This document shows, piece after piece, positions 25,543 through 35,148 of a DNA stretch of 64,000 bases. This DNA comes from Ruegeria sp. EL01 (GTDB lineage Bacteria; Pseudomonadota; Alphaproteobacteria; Rhodobacterales; Rhodobacteraceae): assembly GCF_900313035.1 (NCBI RefSeq), contig NZ_OMPS01000033.1, forward strand, positions 90,117 through 154,116. Reading direction: 5' to 3'. Below the pieces are notes generated by a model. That model saw only the letters and a list, made by a program, of their open reading frames with translations. It was not told where the DNA came from and made no database searches. The stretch's first letter is position 1, and every line of letters starts with the position of its first letter. A program made the translations under genes and the position numbers.

Positions 25543-27534
25543 ATGGCTGGCCAAAACTCCCATACCTTGATCAATGATCAGTGGATTCCATTGCCCGATG
25601 GACGTCGGCTAGCTGCGCGAGTCTGGATGCCAAGTGGACTGGGGCCGTTTCCCGCCATTCTGGAGTATTTACCCTACCGCAAGCGCGACGGAACTGCACC
25701 TAGGGATGAGACCACTCACCCGGTCTTTGCAGATGCCGGCTACGTATGTGTCCGTATCGACATTGCCGGATCCGGAGATTCCGACGGCCATCTTAAGGAC
25801 GAATATTGTGAGCAAGAGCTTGATGATGGAGAAGCTGTGCTCGAGTGGATTGCTGCTCAGAGCTGGTGTAGTGGAAACGTCGGGATAATCGGGATATCTT
25901 GGGGTGGATTCAATGGATTGCAGCTGGCTTATCGTCAACCAGAAGCACTAAAAGCGGTAGTTAGCGTTGCTTCCACTAGCGATCGTTTCATTGACGACTG
26001 CCGCTATATGGATGGCTGCCTCCTAACCGACAATTTTAATTGGTCTGCACAGCTTTCAACCTATCAGGCGCGGCCACCAGATCCAGAAATACGGGAGGAT
26101 TGGCGCGAAGAATGGGTTAGTCGGATGCAGGGGTTACCTTTTTTTGGCGCCAAATGGTTGTGTCACCAAACTAGAGATGAATATTGGGAACATGGCTCTG
26201 TGTGTGAGGACTTCTCGAGAGTAACTGTTCCGGTTCTGGCGGTTACCGGTTGGGCTGATGCTTACGTCAACACACCCCTTATTCTCTTGGAGAACCTGAA
26301 TGGACCGACCAAAGCATTGATTGGTGCCTGGGAACATCGCTACGCGCATTTGTCGCGGGTCAACCCATCAGATTTTCACTCCGAAGTCATCGGTTGGTTT
26401 GACCGATGGCTCAAGTATGAACAAAACGGTGCCGAGGATTTGCCGAGTTATCGCGCTTTCATGCAAGAGCATTTCAACCCTCAGCCTGTTAGTACGCCAC
26501 GCCGGGGACGCTGGGTCGCAGAGACTAGTTGGCCATCACCTAACATCCGGCATATGAACTGGTATCTTGGAAAATCGGCGCTTACAAAATCGGTGCAAAA
26601 TGGAACCGTCACGGTGGCAACACCTGCACATGTTGGGAACGCAGGAGGGAACTATTACGCGGGCATGCTAGCAGAGAATGAACTGCCCGGCGACCAAAGG
26701 CCGGATGATGCACTGTCTGTCTGCTTTGATACACCGGCCCTTGATGATCCATTGGAATTGATGGGGCGCGCCTGCTTGACCATCAACTTTTTGGTCAACC
26801 GTCCAGTTGCTCAAATAGTTGTTAGATTGTGCGATGTTTCACCAGACGGTGTTTCACAGCGGATATCATTCCGAGCAGTCAATCTGACGTATCACGGTAA
26901 TAATGAAACCCCGGAGACATTGAGTCCGGGTAAACTCTACTCTGCAACTATTAAATTGAATGAATGTGCCCATCGGCTCCGCAAAGGCCACAAGTTGCGT
27001 CTGGCTTTGTCCAATAGCTATTGGCCGATGGTTTGGCCGGCACCCGAACCAGTTATTCTAGAGTTAGATCTGGCTGGGTGCAAACTGGATTTGCCAATAC
27101 GGTCCGTAGGTGTTGAGACAGAAGCTGCGGCCCCTGACTTTCCGCAGGACCATCCGATTCTGATGTCCCAAATTTTGAGACATCCAGACAGTACGGTCCG
27201 GTTCGAAACCCTGCCGGACGGCACTTTTGTTCGCGAAAATGAAGATGACTTAGGCGAAACGCGTAACCCTGATCATGGGCTGGTGTCCGGATACCGAATT
27301 TCAACCCGCTATTCTATACATCCCGATAATCCTACTAGCGCGAAGATTGAATCTCGATGGCAGTTTTCGTGCGGTCGAGGGAAATGGCAAACTGAGATTG
27401 AAATTGAAGGCACAATGACCTGCGATCGGGACAATTTCTATCTTACGCGCAAATTGCGATCTACTGAAAGTGTGCACAAATCTGAAGTGGTGACGAAGGA
27501 GTGGTCTGAATCCATTCCGCGCGGGCTTCTATAA
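25543..27534 (+). CDS. CocE/NonD-family alpha/beta hydrolase (S15-like), 1
   Basis: A 663-residue serine hydrolase of the CocE/NonD class, related to X-Pro dipeptidyl peptidase and cocaine esterase. The nucleophile is S119 in GIIGISWGGFNG. The acid is probably the aspartate in VTGWADAYVN, and the base the histidine in GAWEHRYAH. A C-terminal jelly-roll (LCDVSPDGVSQRISFRAVNL and HKLRLALSNSYWPMVWPAPEPV) completes the family layout. No signal peptide is evident, so it would act on imported substrates in the cytoplasm. It heads a seven-gene plus-strand run with a peptide ABC importer, suggesting it cleaves an acylated or N-blocked peptide-like compound. Confidence 0.88.
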   Translation: MAGQNSHTLINDQWIPLPDGRRLAARVWMPSGLGPFPAILEYLPYRKRDGTAPRDETTHPVFADAGYVCVRIDIAGSGDSDGHLKDEYCEQELDDGEAVLEWIAAQSWCSGNVGIIGISWGGFNGLQLAYRQPEALKAVVSVASTSDRFIDDCRYMDGCLLTDNFNWSAQLSTYQARPPDPEIREDWREEWVSRMQGLPFFGAKWLCHQTRDEYWEHGSVCEDFSRVTVPVLAVTGWADAYVNTPLILLENLNGPTKALIGAWEHRYAHLSRVNPSDFHSEVIGWFDRWLKYEQNGAEDLPSYRAFMQEHFNPQPVSTPRRGRWVAETSWPSPNIRHMNWYLGKSALTKSVQNGTVTVATPAHVGNAGGNYYAGMLAENELPGDQRPDDALSVCFDTPALDDPLELMGRACLTINFLVNRPVAQIVVRLCDVSPDGVSQRISFRAVNLTYHGNNETPETLSPGKLYSATIKLNECAHRLRKGHKLRLALSNSYWPMVWPAPEPVILELDLAGCKLDLPIRSVGVETEAAAPDFPQDHPILMSQILRHPDSTVRFETLPDGTFVRENEDDLGETRNPDHGLVSGYRISTRYSIHPDNPTSAKIESRWQFSCGRGKWQTEIEIEGTMTCDRDNFYLTRKLRSTESVHKSEVVTKEWSESIPRGLL

Positions 27535-27555
27535 TATATTCCAAGGGAGGAAAAC

Positions 27556-29121
27556 ATGAAAATCGAATGGATAAAGGCGCCGATCGGAAGGCGCAACTTT
27601 CTGAAGGGCGCGACCGCGCTTGGCGCGGCGTCTGCCTTGCCGATGGGTTGGGCAAATCGTGTGATGGCGGCAGACGATGGTGTTCTGCGAGTCCGATCCT
27701 ATAGCGATCTGCGCTCGCTTGATCCGGCCTATAGTGGCGGAGCTTTCGACGAAGAAATGCACGCATGCATCTACAACAAGCTCATTCAATTCAAACCGGG
27801 CGATGAATGGGGCTGGCAGCTTGATGCCGCATCTATGATTGAGCAGGTTGATCCCACTCACATTAAATTCGCTCTTCGCGATGATATCGGCTTCACCAAT
27901 GGATTTGGACCGATGACTGCCGAAGACGTCAAGTACAGCTTTGAGCGCATCATTGATGAAGAAATCGATTCGACCAACAAACCAGACATGGGATCTCTCA
28001 GCCATGTTGAAGTTACTGGTGAGCGCGAAGGAACTATTGTCCTGAATGAAGCCTTTGCGCCTTTGTGGTCAATCGCGCTTCCGTATATTACCGGCAATAT
28101 CATCTCGAAGGCTGCGGCCGAGGCCGAAGGCGGCAAGATCGGCACCGACCCAGTTGCGGAATCCGGCCCCTATTTGCGCGACAGTTGGAACCCAAAAGAA
28201 AAAACTGTGCTGAAACGGAACCCGGATTGGAAGGGTGATACGCCGGCTTGGGATACGATCGAAATCTATCCAATCGATGATGAAAATACCGCAGAAATTG
28301 CCTTTGAGGCAGGAGAAATCGACTTCACGCGGGTCTCACTTGGTGCGGTCGAGCGGTATCGCGAGGAAGTGCCAAACGGTGGTACGCTGATCGAGAAACC
28401 GTCTCTTTACTATGTCTGGTTAGGGATGAATCTTGATCACCCAAAACTGCAAAATCCAAAATTGAGACAAGCTATTCAACATGCGGTGGACGTGCCAACA
28501 ATATTGGAAGCCGCATATTTTAGCGCTGCTGAGCCATCTACCGGAATAATCGCCCCCGGTCTTGCTGGCAATCGCGCGGCTGGACTGGTTCCACCTGAAG
28601 CCAACCTTGAAAAAGCGGCTGCGTTGCTGGCTGAATCGGGCGAAACCAATGTTACGCTGACCCTGGATATCCTGAACAAGAATACCTACAGTGCGATGGC
28701 GCAGGTGATACAGGCCATGTTGGCCCAAATAGGGGTTACGGTTGAAATCAACGTCCTGGAGTCCGGCGCGTTCTGGGCCAGCGGTGACAACGAAGACCTG
28801 CAAATGGTCCTAAATCGGTACTCGATGACGCCTGATCCCTACTACGCAACCTCTTGGTTCACATCTGATCAGGCTGGTGTCTGGAACTGGGAACGGTTCC
28901 GCAACGATGAGTTTGACGAAATCCATGTCCAGGCTTCTCAGGAAACAGACCAGGGCAAGCGCGCTAAAATGTACCAGCGTGCACAAGACCTGATGGAAGA
29001 AAGCGGCGCCTACCGCTTTATCACCCACGAAGCGACGCCGGTTGTTCACTCTTCGCGTGTAGTACCTGCCCTGCGGCCCGACGGCCTACCGCTCCTGCGT
29101 TACTTCGGCAAGGGTTTCTGA
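27556..29121 (+). CDS. Peptide-type ABC transporter substrate-binding protein (SBP_bac_5), 1
   Basis: Periplasmic receptor of 521 residues with a twin-arginine-like signal (GRRNFLKGATALGAASALPMGWANRVMAA). The family 5 pattern is clear: LRVRSYSDLRSLDPAYSGG, TAEDVKYSFERII, and GPYLRDSWNPKEKTVLKRNPDW. Such proteins bind di- and oligopeptides, nickel chelates, opines or glycosides. It lies 21 bases after the first hydrolase gene and before two permeases, with a GGGAGG ribosome site. A strong stem-loop follows its stop. Confidence 0.93.
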   Translation: MKIEWIKAPIGRRNFLKGATALGAASALPMGWANRVMAADDGVLRVRSYSDLRSLDPAYSGGAFDEEMHACIYNKLIQFKPGDEWGWQLDAASMIEQVDPTHIKFALRDDIGFTNGFGPMTAEDVKYSFERIIDEEIDSTNKPDMGSLSHVEVTGEREGTIVLNEAFAPLWSIALPYITGNIISKAAAEAEGGKIGTDPVAESGPYLRDSWNPKEKTVLKRNPDWKGDTPAWDTIEIYPIDDENTAEIAFEAGEIDFTRVSLGAVERYREEVPNGGTLIEKPSLYYVWLGMNLDHPKLQNPKLRQAIQHAVDVPTILEAAYFSAAEPSTGIIAPGLAGNRAAGLVPPEANLEKAAALLAESGETNVTLTLDILNKNTYSAMAQVIQAMLAQIGVTVEINVLESGAFWASGDNEDLQMVLNRYSMTPDPYYATSWFTSDQAGVWNWERFRNDEFDEIHVQASQETDQGKRAKMYQRAQDLMEESGAYRFITHEATPVVHSSRVVPALRPDGLPLLRYFGKGF

Positions 29122-29139
29122 CCGTCCCGTAATCTTACA

Positions 29140-29172
29140 GGCGTGGCAACTGCATTCGGCTGTTGCCACGCC
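29140..29172 (+). promoter_or_regulatory. Perfect 11-bp stem-loop after binding-protein gene 1
   Basis: GGCGTGGCAAC and GTTGCCACGCC pair perfectly around an 11-base loop in the 88-base gap between binding protein and permease genes. Lacking a T-run, it is best read as an mRNA-stabilising or processing hairpin that raises binding-protein levels relative to the membrane genes. Confidence 0.65.
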
Positions 29173-29209
29173 CAGCGACCCGCCGAATAGCTATGGGGAC
29201 CAACGCGCC

Positions 29210-30148
29210 ATGATACTTTTCACGCTCAAGCGCTTTGCGCTTGCATTGCTCATTCTGTTCGTGGCGGTGACCGTCATGTTCCTGATGATCCGCGCTGTGC
29301 CTGGCGATCCGGTCCAGATCATGCTTGGGCCGCGCGCGACGCCCGAACTTCAGGCCCAACTCACTGCCGCGCTGGGGCTGGATCAACCAATTTGGAAACA
29401 ACTTTTGATCTTCTACGGAAACCTCGTGCAGGGTGACCTGGGGACCGACGTCTTCTCAGGCCGATCCGTGACGAGCATTGTGTTCCAGCAATTGCCATTC
29501 ACTCTGGAACTGATTTTTGCGTCGATCCTGTGGTCTGCAACACTGGGCATTGCACTTGGCGCCTATGCAGCTGCGCATCCCAATACGCTGATCGACCGGG
29601 TCGCCGCAGCAATATCTGTCAGTTTCGTCGCGGCACCGGCCTTTGTTGTCGCGCTTTTGGCGCTTCTGGTTTTTGCCGTGCATCTGCAATGGTTCCCCGC
29701 CATTGGCGCAGGAGAAGGGTTTTGGGACCGCCTTGACCATCTGATCCTGCCGGCCTTTGCTATCGGGTTAAGCTGGGTCGGCTATATTGCCCGGCTGGTG
29801 CGGGCTTCGATGCTGGAGGTCATGGGCGAAAATCATGTGCGCACGGCCCGGGCCTTTGGTATCGCTGAACGTCGCGTGGTTCTGGTCTACGCCTTGCGCA
29901 TTGCCATTTTGCCAGTCGTCACCGTGATCGGCGTAGGGATGGGCTTTCTGCTCAGCTCGGCCGTTTTTGCCGAAATCGTCTTTGCCCGGCCGGGTCTGGG
30001 TAAACTGGTGATCGATAGCATTACGACCCGAAACTACCCGATTGTTATGGGCTCTGTTCTCATATCAACGGCGCTGTTTGTGGTGTCCACCGCATTGGCA
30101 GACCTGATCAATGCGTTGCTCGATCCCCGTGCACGCACGGCTCATTGA
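29210..30148 (+). CDS. Peptide-type ABC transporter permease, DppB-like, 1
   Basis: Inner-membrane permease of 312 residues. It begins with a hydrophobic helix (FALALLILFVAVTVMFLMIRAVPGDPV), the DppB/OppB opening. The EAA-type loop appears near VRTARAFGIAERRVVLVYALRIAILPVV, and ARPGLGKLVIDSITTRNYPIVMG lies near the end. It precedes the DppC-like gene by 12 bases. Confidence 0.93.
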   Translation: MILFTLKRFALALLILFVAVTVMFLMIRAVPGDPVQIMLGPRATPELQAQLTAALGLDQPIWKQLLIFYGNLVQGDLGTDVFSGRSVTSIVFQQLPFTLELIFASILWSATLGIALGAYAAAHPNTLIDRVAAAISVSFVAAPAFVVALLALLVFAVHLQWFPAIGAGEGFWDRLDHLILPAFAIGLSWVGYIARLVRASMLEVMGENHVRTARAFGIAERRVVLVYALRIAILPVVTVIGVGMGFLLSSAVFAEIVFARPGLGKLVIDSITTRNYPIVMGSVLISTALFVVSTALADLINALLDPRARTAH

Positions 30149-30160
30149 GGAGGGGGCGTT

Positions 30161-31018
30161 ATGGAAAAATCACGTTCCGAACTCGGGCAGATCATCGTCG
30201 GTGTTGCCCGTGACCCGCTTGGGCTTATGGGGCTGATCATCGTTGGTGTGATCGTTTTCTGCGCAATCTTCGCCTATTGGATCGTGCCCTACGATCCGAT
30301 CGCGATGGATATCAAATCCCGCATGCAAGGACCGTCCGCCGCGCATTTGCTGGGCACTGACCAACTGGGTCGTGATACGTTTTCACGGGTTATCGCCGGT
30401 GGTCAGGTCGCGCTGAAGGTGGCGTTGCCGGCTGTGTTCGGTGCGATGGCGATTGGTCTGACCCTGGGTATGATTGCCGGGTATGGGCCGAAATGGCTCG
30501 ACAACCTTCTGATGTTGTTCTTCGATACCATTCGGTCCTTTCCGACGGTCATGTTTGCGCTTGCCGTTGTGGCCCTGATCGGACCCAGCCTGCAAACAGT
30601 TGTGTTTGTCGTCATGGCGACCTCGATCCCGACCTATGGCCGGGTGGCCCGGACACAGACGCTGACGCTGCGCAATTCCGAGTTCATCCTGGCCGAACGG
30701 TCGATGGGGGCCAGCATGGCGCGCATTCTGGGCGTGCATATGTTGCCCAATATCATCGGCGTTCTGGCGGTGCTGGCGGCGATGGATATTCCCACGGTTA
30801 TCGCACTGGAGGCAGGTCTGTCGTTCTTGGGTTTGGGTGTGAAGCCCCCAACACCCAGCTGGGGTGCTTTGCTGAAGGATGGGTATTCCCTGATCCGCCA
30901 AACCCCCTGGCTGGTCGTTGGCGGAGGCCTTCCGATCATCCTGGCAACGCTTGGGTTTACGTTCCTGGGTGAAAGCCTGCGCGATGTGGTTGACCCGAAA
31001 CTGAGGAAACAGCGATGA
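30161..31018 (+). CDS. Peptide-type ABC transporter permease, DppC-like, 1
   Basis: Second permease, 285 residues, with the DppC pattern HLLGTDQLGRDTFSRVIAGGQVALKVAL near residues 60-90 and LSFLGLGVKPPTPSWGALL near the end. The EAA-type loop is LAERSMGASMARILGVHMLPNI. A GGAGGGGG ribosome site precedes the ATG. The stop overlaps the start of the next ATPase by 4 bases. Confidence 0.93.
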   Translation: MEKSRSELGQIIVGVARDPLGLMGLIIVGVIVFCAIFAYWIVPYDPIAMDIKSRMQGPSAAHLLGTDQLGRDTFSRVIAGGQVALKVALPAVFGAMAIGLTLGMIAGYGPKWLDNLLMLFFDTIRSFPTVMFALAVVALIGPSLQTVVFVVMATSIPTYGRVARTQTLTLRNSEFILAERSMGASMARILGVHMLPNIIGVLAVLAAMDIPTVIALEAGLSFLGLGVKPPTPSWGALLKDGYSLIRQTPWLVVGGGLPIILATLGFTFLGESLRDVVDPKLRKQR

Positions 31019-31995
31019 CCGATACACTTCTGGAAATCGACAACCTCAGCGTCGATTACGAAACAGGCCGCGGCGATCTCCAGGCCTTGAGGGACATCAC
31101 CTTCAACGTCAACAAGGGCGAAATCGTTGGCATCGTCGGGGAATCCGGTTGCGGCAAATCCACGTTGATTTCATCCATCCTGCGTTTGACCGCTCCCAAT
31201 ACGCGGTTCCGCGAGGGTGAAATCAGATTCAAGGGGCAGGATTTGTTGCAGGTGTCCGAACGGCACATGCGTGATCTGCGTGGGGCTGATATATCCATTG
31301 TCTTTCAGGACCCGATGCAAACGCATAATCCGGTCCTGACCATCGGGCAACAGATGCTGGATATTCAACATCGCTCCAAACAATCAAAGGCGGACAAACG
31401 GGCGCATGCGACCAAGATGCTGGGCGCTGTTGGTATTCCCGATCCCGAAGCGCGCCTAAAGCAGTATCCGCATGAATTCTCTGGCGGGATGCGCCAACGG
31501 ATCGCCATCGCGATGGCGTTGATGTCCGAGCCTGACCTCTTGATCGCGGATGAACCCACCACTGCGTTGGACGCAACGCTTGAGGTGCAAATCATCGAAC
31601 GTCTGCAAGAGCTGCAGCGCGAGTTTCACTGTGCCATCCTGTTCATCTCGCACCATCTGGGCGTGATTGCGGAACTCTGTGACCGGGTGGTAGTGATGTA
31701 TGCCGGCGCAGTTGTCGAAAGCGGAGAGGTGCGTGAGATTTTCCACAATCCCAGGCATCCCTACACACGGCGTCTGATCGAATGTGACCCCGGTCACATC
31801 AAGGAACGCGCCCGCATCTTGCCGACCATCCCCGGCGAAGTGCCCGATCTGGCGAACTTGCCGGGGGGCTGCATTTTCCGGGTCCGGTGCGATCAGGCAA
31901 TGGCGCGCTGTGCCAGCGACGTACCACCACTGGATCAATTGAAAGAAGGCCACCATGCCGCATGCTGGCTGAACCATGAGGAGGTCACAACATGA
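31015..31995 (+). CDS. Peptide-type ABC transporter ATP-binding protein, DppD-like
   Basis: ATPase subunit of 326 residues with Walker A GESGCGKST, Q-loop IVFQDPMQTHNP, signature FSGGMRQRIAIAMALM, Walker B LLIADEPTTALDATLE and H-loop ISHHLGVIAELCD. The C-terminal oligopeptide-transporter extension carries cysteines (GGCIFRVRCDQAMARC, then HAAC) of the kind that bind an iron-sulfur cluster or metal in Dpp/Opp ATPases. It pairs with the next ATPase; ATGA overlap links them. Confidence 0.94.
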   Translation: MTDTLLEIDNLSVDYETGRGDLQALRDITFNVNKGEIVGIVGESGCGKSTLISSILRLTAPNTRFREGEIRFKGQDLLQVSERHMRDLRGADISIVFQDPMQTHNPVLTIGQQMLDIQHRSKQSKADKRAHATKMLGAVGIPDPEARLKQYPHEFSGGMRQRIAIAMALMSEPDLLIADEPTTALDATLEVQIIERLQELQREFHCAILFISHHLGVIAELCDRVVVMYAGAVVESGEVREIFHNPRHPYTRRLIECDPGHIKERARILPTIPGEVPDLANLPGGCIFRVRCDQAMARCASDVPPLDQLKEGHHAACWLNHEEVTT

Positions 31996-32936
31996 GCTTG
32001 CTGAACGTCGTAGACCTTAAAACCAGCTATGGCCCGGTCAATGTTTTGGCGGGTGTCAGCTTTACCGTAGAACCTGGCGAAACCTACGCGCTGGTTGGCG
32101 AAAGTGGTTCTGGCAAAACGACTGTTATTCGCGCCATTGCGGGTCTTGCGCCTGCGCAAGACGGCTCGGTCACTTTTGAGGGTCAGGAAATCCGGGGTGC
32201 GCCGGAAAGTGTCATGCGCCCGTTGCGCAAAGACATGACAATGATGTTTCAGGACCCGGTCGGCAGCCTCTCGCCACGCCTGACGATCCGCAGCCTGATC
32301 ACCGAACCTTATCGCATTCAAGGCATGAAAGACCGCGATCTGGATGCCGAGGCAAAGCGCCTTTTGGAAATGGTGAACCTGCCAACGCATTTTGCAGACC
32401 GGTATCCTTATCAGCTGTCAGGCGGCCAGGCACGGCGTGTGGGCGTGGCGCGCGCGTTGGCACTGGAACCAAAACTGATCCTTGCGGATGAGCCGACCGC
32501 GGGCCTTGATGTGTCGGTACAGGGTGAGCTTTTGAACCTGCTCAACGATCTGCGCGAAAGGCTGGGACTGGCGATGGTGATCATCACCCATAACCTCAGC
32601 GTTGTGCGCCATGTGGCCGACAGAATGGGTATCATGTATCTGGGCCGGTTGGTAGAAGAAGGCACAACCGAGACGATTTTCAAAGATCCGCGCCACCCCT
32701 ACACCCGTTGCCTGCTGAGCGCCAACCCAGAGCCGGACCCGGATGCGCGGTTGGAACGGATCGCCCTAAAAGGTGAACCCCCCAGCCTGCTCAAACGCCC
32801 TTCGGGATGTGAATTCCGTGAACGTTGCCCTTTTGCCAAAGACATCTGCACCCAAACCCCTGAATGGAAATTGGACGGCGGCCACGGGTTGCGCTGTCTG
32901 GCCCCGCTATCCAGCGATCAATCACAAGAAATATAG
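31992..32936 (+). CDS. Peptide-type ABC transporter ATP-binding protein, DppF-like
   Basis: ATPase partner of 314 residues. Motifs are Walker A GESGSGKTT, Q-loop MMFQDPVGSLSPR, signature LSGGQARRVGVARALAL, Walker B LILADEPTAGLDVSVQ and H-loop ITHNLSVVRHVAD. The C-terminal extension again has the cysteine cluster (GCEFRERCPFAKDIC). It completes the first peptide-type importer. The next gene, a second CocE/NonD hydrolase, starts 25 bases later. Confidence 0.94.
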   Translation: MSLLNVVDLKTSYGPVNVLAGVSFTVEPGETYALVGESGSGKTTVIRAIAGLAPAQDGSVTFEGQEIRGAPESVMRPLRKDMTMMFQDPVGSLSPRLTIRSLITEPYRIQGMKDRDLDAEAKRLLEMVNLPTHFADRYPYQLSGGQARRVGVARALALEPKLILADEPTAGLDVSVQGELLNLLNDLRERLGLAMVIITHNLSVVRHVADRMGIMYLGRLVEEGTTETIFKDPRHPYTRCLLSANPEPDPDARLERIALKGEPPSLLKRPSGCEFRERCPFAKDICTQTPEWKLDGGHGLRCLAPLSSDQSQEI

Positions 32937-32961
32937 CTAATAGTTATCTACAGGTGACAAA

Positions 32962-35061
32962 ATGAGAAGTTCGGCATTGTTCGAAGAAAAACTTGGAAGC
33001 CCGAAAAAGAGCGCAGAAGCACTAAGACAAGATGGCACGGCGCCAAGCTTGGCAGAGGCTGAGTTGAAAGAGATCCAAATTATTGAGCACGTTTGGATAA
33101 AAATGTCGGACGGTGTGCGCCTATCCGCAAAAATTTGGCTGCCCGTCGACGCTGCCGATATCCCGGTCCCGGCGGTATTGGAGATAATTCCGTATCGCAA
33201 ACGCGACTCCTATGCAATTCGTGATCATCGCAATCATGCCTGGATGGCTGCCAGGGGATACGCTTGCATTAGGCCAGACATGCGTGGACATGGAGACTCG
33301 GAAGGGATCATGCTGGATGAATATTCTCTCAGAGAACAGCAGGATACGATAGAAGTCATTGAATGGCTGTCCAAGCAATCCTGGTGCAGCGGCGAAGTAG
33401 GAATGATGGGGCTTTCCTGGGGAGGAATCGCCAGTATGCAGGCGGCCGTCAAGCAACCGCCAGCTCTGAAGGCGATTATTCCAGTTGGTGCCTCAGTCGA
33501 TCGCTACTATGCAGACGGCGGATATCTTGTAGGCGGTTACGCTGGTCAAGGGTTGGGGTGGGGCGGTGTCATGTTCGGCTACTGTGTTCGGCCACCTGAT
33601 CCAGCAGTTGTTGGAGATGTCTGGCGTGATATGTGGTTTGAGCGCTTGGAGCAAACTCCAATGTTTGCTGAAAAATGGTTAACCCATCAACTTCGCGATG
33701 AAACTTGGAAACAGGGGTCGGTTTGCGAAGACTATGATAAGATCGAAGTTCCCGTGTTGGGAGTCAGCGGTTGGAATGACTGCTGGCCAAACACCATGAT
33801 CCGCCTGCTTGAGAACATTGAGGCGCCTTGTAAGGTGGTTTCTGGGCCGTGGGGACATGTATTCCCAAATCTCGGCGGGCCTGGCCCAATGGCGGGCTTC
33901 TTGCAGTTGGCACTCGCCTGGTGGGATTACTGGTTGAAGGGAATTGACACCGGGGTCATGGAAAACCCGGCATTTCTGGCATACCTACAAGAAAGCCACG
34001 CCCCAAACCCAAATCCAACTGATAGACCCGGTCGCTGGATTGGTGAGACAAGCTGGCCGTCAAAAAATGTGTCAGTGCACACATTTGGGATGATCCCCGG
34101 ACAGTTGTCGGAAGACAAAGGCGCCTCCAGTGACATCGTAGAAATATGTTCGCCAGTAACTCTTGGTTTGAAAACCGGTGAATACATGCCGATCTCGGGG
34201 GTTGCTGAGTTGGCGCAGGATCAAAGTGCGGATGACGCCTTATCAGTATGTTTTGATAGCGAACCTTTGAAAGATAGGTTCGACATTCTGGGTACCACCA
34301 ATGTGAACCTGCGCATTTCCAGTGACTGCTCACACGGTATGGTTGCGGCACGGATTTGCGATGTCGCACCCGATGGCAAATCTACGCTGATCAGCTATGG
34401 ATTGCTTAACTTGAAACAGCGCGAGGGGCTGGAACGTTGTACCGAAATCACACCTGATGAAATGATGGAAGTTTCGGTCAGGCTCAATGATACGGGATGG
34501 TCCATAAAGCCAGGGCATCGGCTACGGTTGGCTCTGTCGAGTCATCTTTGGCCCATGGCTTGGCCACAGGCAGAGCAAGCAACTCTAAAATTGAATCTTG
34601 CCAGTTGTTCTCTGAATTTGCCGGTTCGTCACCCCGAAGCCGACAGTCTAATTCATTCACCGCTTGCTGAACCGGAAGCGGCAGACCCTCCAACCCACGA
34701 AATCGCTGCCCCTTCGCAGGGATCGCGGCATGTGAATTACGATATTCAATCTGGACAGACTGTCTACGACGTACAATTCGATGGCGGGAAGATTCGTTTT
34801 GACGCCATCGATTTGACCTATGGGTCTACAAATACGCAGCGCTACACGATCACCGAAGGAGACCCTCTTTCAGCCAAGATCGAATACAGCGCGGATTTCA
34901 GCTTCGCTCGCGAAGGATGGGATGTCAGAACCGAAAGCCGGCTTGTCACAACATGTGATGCCGACAACTTCATCCTGAACGGCAGCGTCGCTGCGTTTGA
35001 AGGAGAAAATCAAGTCTTTACACGTACTTGGGACATAAAAATCCCACGCGTGGTGTTTTGA
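32962..35061 (+). CDS. CocE/NonD-family alpha/beta hydrolase (S15-like), 2
   Basis: A 699-residue paralogue of the hydrolase at 25543, with the same order of motifs. The nucleophile is S152 (MMGLSWGGIAS), the likely acid is in VSGWNDCWPNTM, and the likely base is the histidine of GPWGHVFPN. Jelly-roll segments are ICDVAPDGKSTLISYGLLNL and HRLRLALSSHLWPMAWPQ. It has an N-terminal extension of about 35 residues that the first copy lacks. Two divergent copies around one importer suggest two related substrates or two cleavage steps. Confidence 0.88.
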   Translation: MRSSALFEEKLGSPKKSAEALRQDGTAPSLAEAELKEIQIIEHVWIKMSDGVRLSAKIWLPVDAADIPVPAVLEIIPYRKRDSYAIRDHRNHAWMAARGYACIRPDMRGHGDSEGIMLDEYSLREQQDTIEVIEWLSKQSWCSGEVGMMGLSWGGIASMQAAVKQPPALKAIIPVGASVDRYYADGGYLVGGYAGQGLGWGGVMFGYCVRPPDPAVVGDVWRDMWFERLEQTPMFAEKWLTHQLRDETWKQGSVCEDYDKIEVPVLGVSGWNDCWPNTMIRLLENIEAPCKVVSGPWGHVFPNLGGPGPMAGFLQLALAWWDYWLKGIDTGVMENPAFLAYLQESHAPNPNPTDRPGRWIGETSWPSKNVSVHTFGMIPGQLSEDKGASSDIVEICSPVTLGLKTGEYMPISGVAELAQDQSADDALSVCFDSEPLKDRFDILGTTNVNLRISSDCSHGMVAARICDVAPDGKSTLISYGLLNLKQREGLERCTEITPDEMMEVSVRLNDTGWSIKPGHRLRLALSSHLWPMAWPQAEQATLKLNLASCSLNLPVRHPEADSLIHSPLAEPEAADPPTHEIAAPSQGSRHVNYDIQSGQTVYDVQFDGGKIRFDAIDLTYGSTNTQRYTITEGDPLSAKIEYSADFSFAREGWDVRTESRLVTTCDADNFILNGSVAAFEGENQVFTRTWDIKIPRVVF

Positions 35062-35148
35062 CCTCGGACCTCACTGGCCCGGTGCAACTAACCGAGGAGT
35101 AACCGCACTACTGCTCGATTCTGAACAACACAGAAACTGGAGGATGAA